Source: PALSA-607 sp036509315 (GTDB lineage: Bacteria; Actinomycetota; Actinomycetes; Acidothermales; Acidothermaceae). Taken from it: a DNA stretch of 5,106 nucleotides. The stretch covers positions 1 to 5,106 of the forward strand of contig DATCFU010000047.1 of NCBI GenBank assembly GCA_036509315.1, read 5' to 3'. The translations under genes and the position numbers were made by a program. The notes under the pieces are model-generated. The model did no database searches, was not told the DNA's origin, and saw only the letters and a program-made list of their open reading frames with translations. Below, in pieces: positions 4,221-5,106 of this stretch (position 1 is its first letter; the number at the start of each line of letters is the position of its first letter).

Positions 4221-5081
4221 ATGCAGCCGCCCGATACAGCGCCGCTCGGCGAACTCGTGATTGCGGGCGTTCCGCTCGGCAACCCTGGCGATGCGAGTGC
4301 GCGGCTGCGGTCGGCGCTCGAGACCGCCGACGTCATCGCTGCAGAGGACACCCGCCGGCTCCGGCGGCTGGCGGCTGACCTCGACGTCCATCTCGGCGGA
4401 CGGATCGTGTCGTACTTCGAAGCCAACGAAGCCACCCGCACCGGCGAACTCGTCGCGGATCTCGAGGCCGGGTCGCGGGTGCTTCTCGTGACGGACGCCG
4501 GGATGCCGTCGATTTCGGATCCCGGGTACCGGTTGGTCGCGGCCGCGCTCACGGCGGACATACCGGTGACGTGCGTGCCCGGACCGTCCGCGGTGACGAC
4601 CGCGTTGGCGTTGTCAGGGCTGCCGGTCGACCGTTTCTGCTTCGAGGGGTTCCTGCCGCGGCGCAGCGGTGCGCGCGCGGCTCGTTTGACCGAGCTCGCT
4701 ACGGAGCCGCGCACGATGGTGTTCTTCGAGGCCCCTCACCGGTTGAGCGAGTGCTTGGGAGCGTTGTCAGCTGCTTTCGGGCCGGCGCGGCCGGCCGCGG
4801 TGTGCCGCGAGTTGACCAAGACCTATGAGGAGGTGCGCCGCGGGCCCTTGTCGGAGCTTGTTGCGTGGGCCGCCGACGGCGTCCGGGGTGAGATCACGAT
4901 CGTCGTGGGCGGCGCACCTCTCAATGCCGGTACGTTCGATGCCGCCTCCCTCGCCGACCTGGTGTCCGATGCGCTGGACGCCGGGATGGCGCGCAAAGAG
5001 GCGATCGCTGCGGTCGCGTCGCGGACCGGTGCCTCCCGCCGAGACGTGTTTGACGCCCTGGTGGCGCGGAAGAAGGCCTGA
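4221..5081 (+). CDS. rsmI: 16S rRNA (cytidine(1402)-2'-O)-methyltransferase RsmI
   Basis: RsmI uses S-adenosylmethionine to methylate the 2'-OH of C1402 in the ribosomal decoding centre, working on the 30S subunit in the cytoplasm. The 286-residue length is normal. The tetrapyrrole-methylase-type domain shows all the expected motifs: VPLGNPGD (17-24), AEDTRR (41-46), TDAGMPSISDPG (91-102), VPGPSA (119-124), GFLPR (143-147), FFEAPHR (168-174), CRELTKTYEE (195-204) and GEITIVV (223-229). The C-terminal 45 residues (AGMARKEAIAAVASRTGASRRDVFDAL) are the small helical RsmI tail. The ATG at 4221 is the only in-frame start after the TAA at 4170-4172 and fits family N-termini. No clear ribosome site adjoins it. 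It reads away from the glycosyltransferase pair. The gene appears intact, with all motifs kept. Confidence 0.96.
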   Translation: MQPPDTAPLGELVIAGVPLGNPGDASARLRSALETADVIAAEDTRRLRRLAADLDVHLGGRIVSYFEANEATRTGELVADLEAGSRVLLVTDAGMPSISDPGYRLVAAALTADIPVTCVPGPSAVTTALALSGLPVDRFCFEGFLPRRSGARAARLTELATEPRTMVFFEAPHRLSECLGALSAAFGPARPAAVCRELTKTYEEVRRGPLSELVAWAADGVRGEITIVVGGAPLNAGTFDAASLADLVSDALDAGMARKEAIAAVASRTGASRRDVFDALVARKKA

Positions 5082-5106
5082 CGCAAACGGGTGGATACGG
5101 CCGATT

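Noticed and set aside
4139..4714. 191-codon minus-strand frame opposite rsmI
   Set aside because: It has a low-complexity Ser/Arg/Ala composition and lies antisense to all rsmI motifs. It is a shadow ORF.

Overview
The window is GC-rich bacterial DNA, most likely from an actinomycete. The basis is high G+C with G/C-biased third codon positions, the actinobacterial style of the PIN-domain, DUF1905 and DUF1801 proteins, and a divergent arrangement of rsmI with a GT-C glycosyltransferase. This resembles the rsmI/pmt arrangement of mycobacteria (Rv1003/Rv1002c). No RNA gene, CRISPR array or transposase was seen.

Left part (1-1324). The 3' end of a DUF4386 membrane protein gene (+) converges on a compact minus-strand operon. 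In transcription order the operon is DUF1905 protein, DUF1801 (YdhG-like) protein and a VapC-like PIN-domain protein. The first two overlap by one base (TGATG), and the PIN gene follows after 18 bases. The PIN protein has no recognisable antitoxin partner, and two of its usual acidic active-site positions look replaced. The 70 bases between the convergent genes (203-272) hold nothing recognisable. The 147 bases upstream of the operon (1325-1471) hold a strong ribosome binding site and a 12-bp palindrome whose 10-bp core recurs inside the DUF1801 gene.

Middle part (1472-4134). Two tandem minus-strand paralogues encode multi-pass membrane proteins with PIG-V/GT-C mannosyltransferase-like motifs (HWD, WFPGYP). 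They are about 71% identical over the core by hand count. They are probably polyprenyl-phosphate-sugar-dependent glycosyltransferases of the cell envelope; the acceptor is unknown. Each gene is preceded by a 50-51 bp imperfect inverted repeat with the shared arm CTCCTCACAAA, so one copy lies on each side of the upstream paralogue. Upstream of that paralogue, the repeat would fold the Shine-Dalgarno of a possible 12-codon leader ORF into a hairpin. The stop of that ORF overlaps the glycosyltransferase start (ATGA).

Right part (4183-5106). rsmI (16S rRNA C1402 ribose 2'-O-methyltransferase) is complete and reads to the right, divergent from the glycosyltransferases. The last 25 bases are unassigned.

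The most interesting material is the duplicated glycosyltransferase with its repeated inverted element and possible leader-ORF control. The rest is ordinary accessory and housekeeping content.
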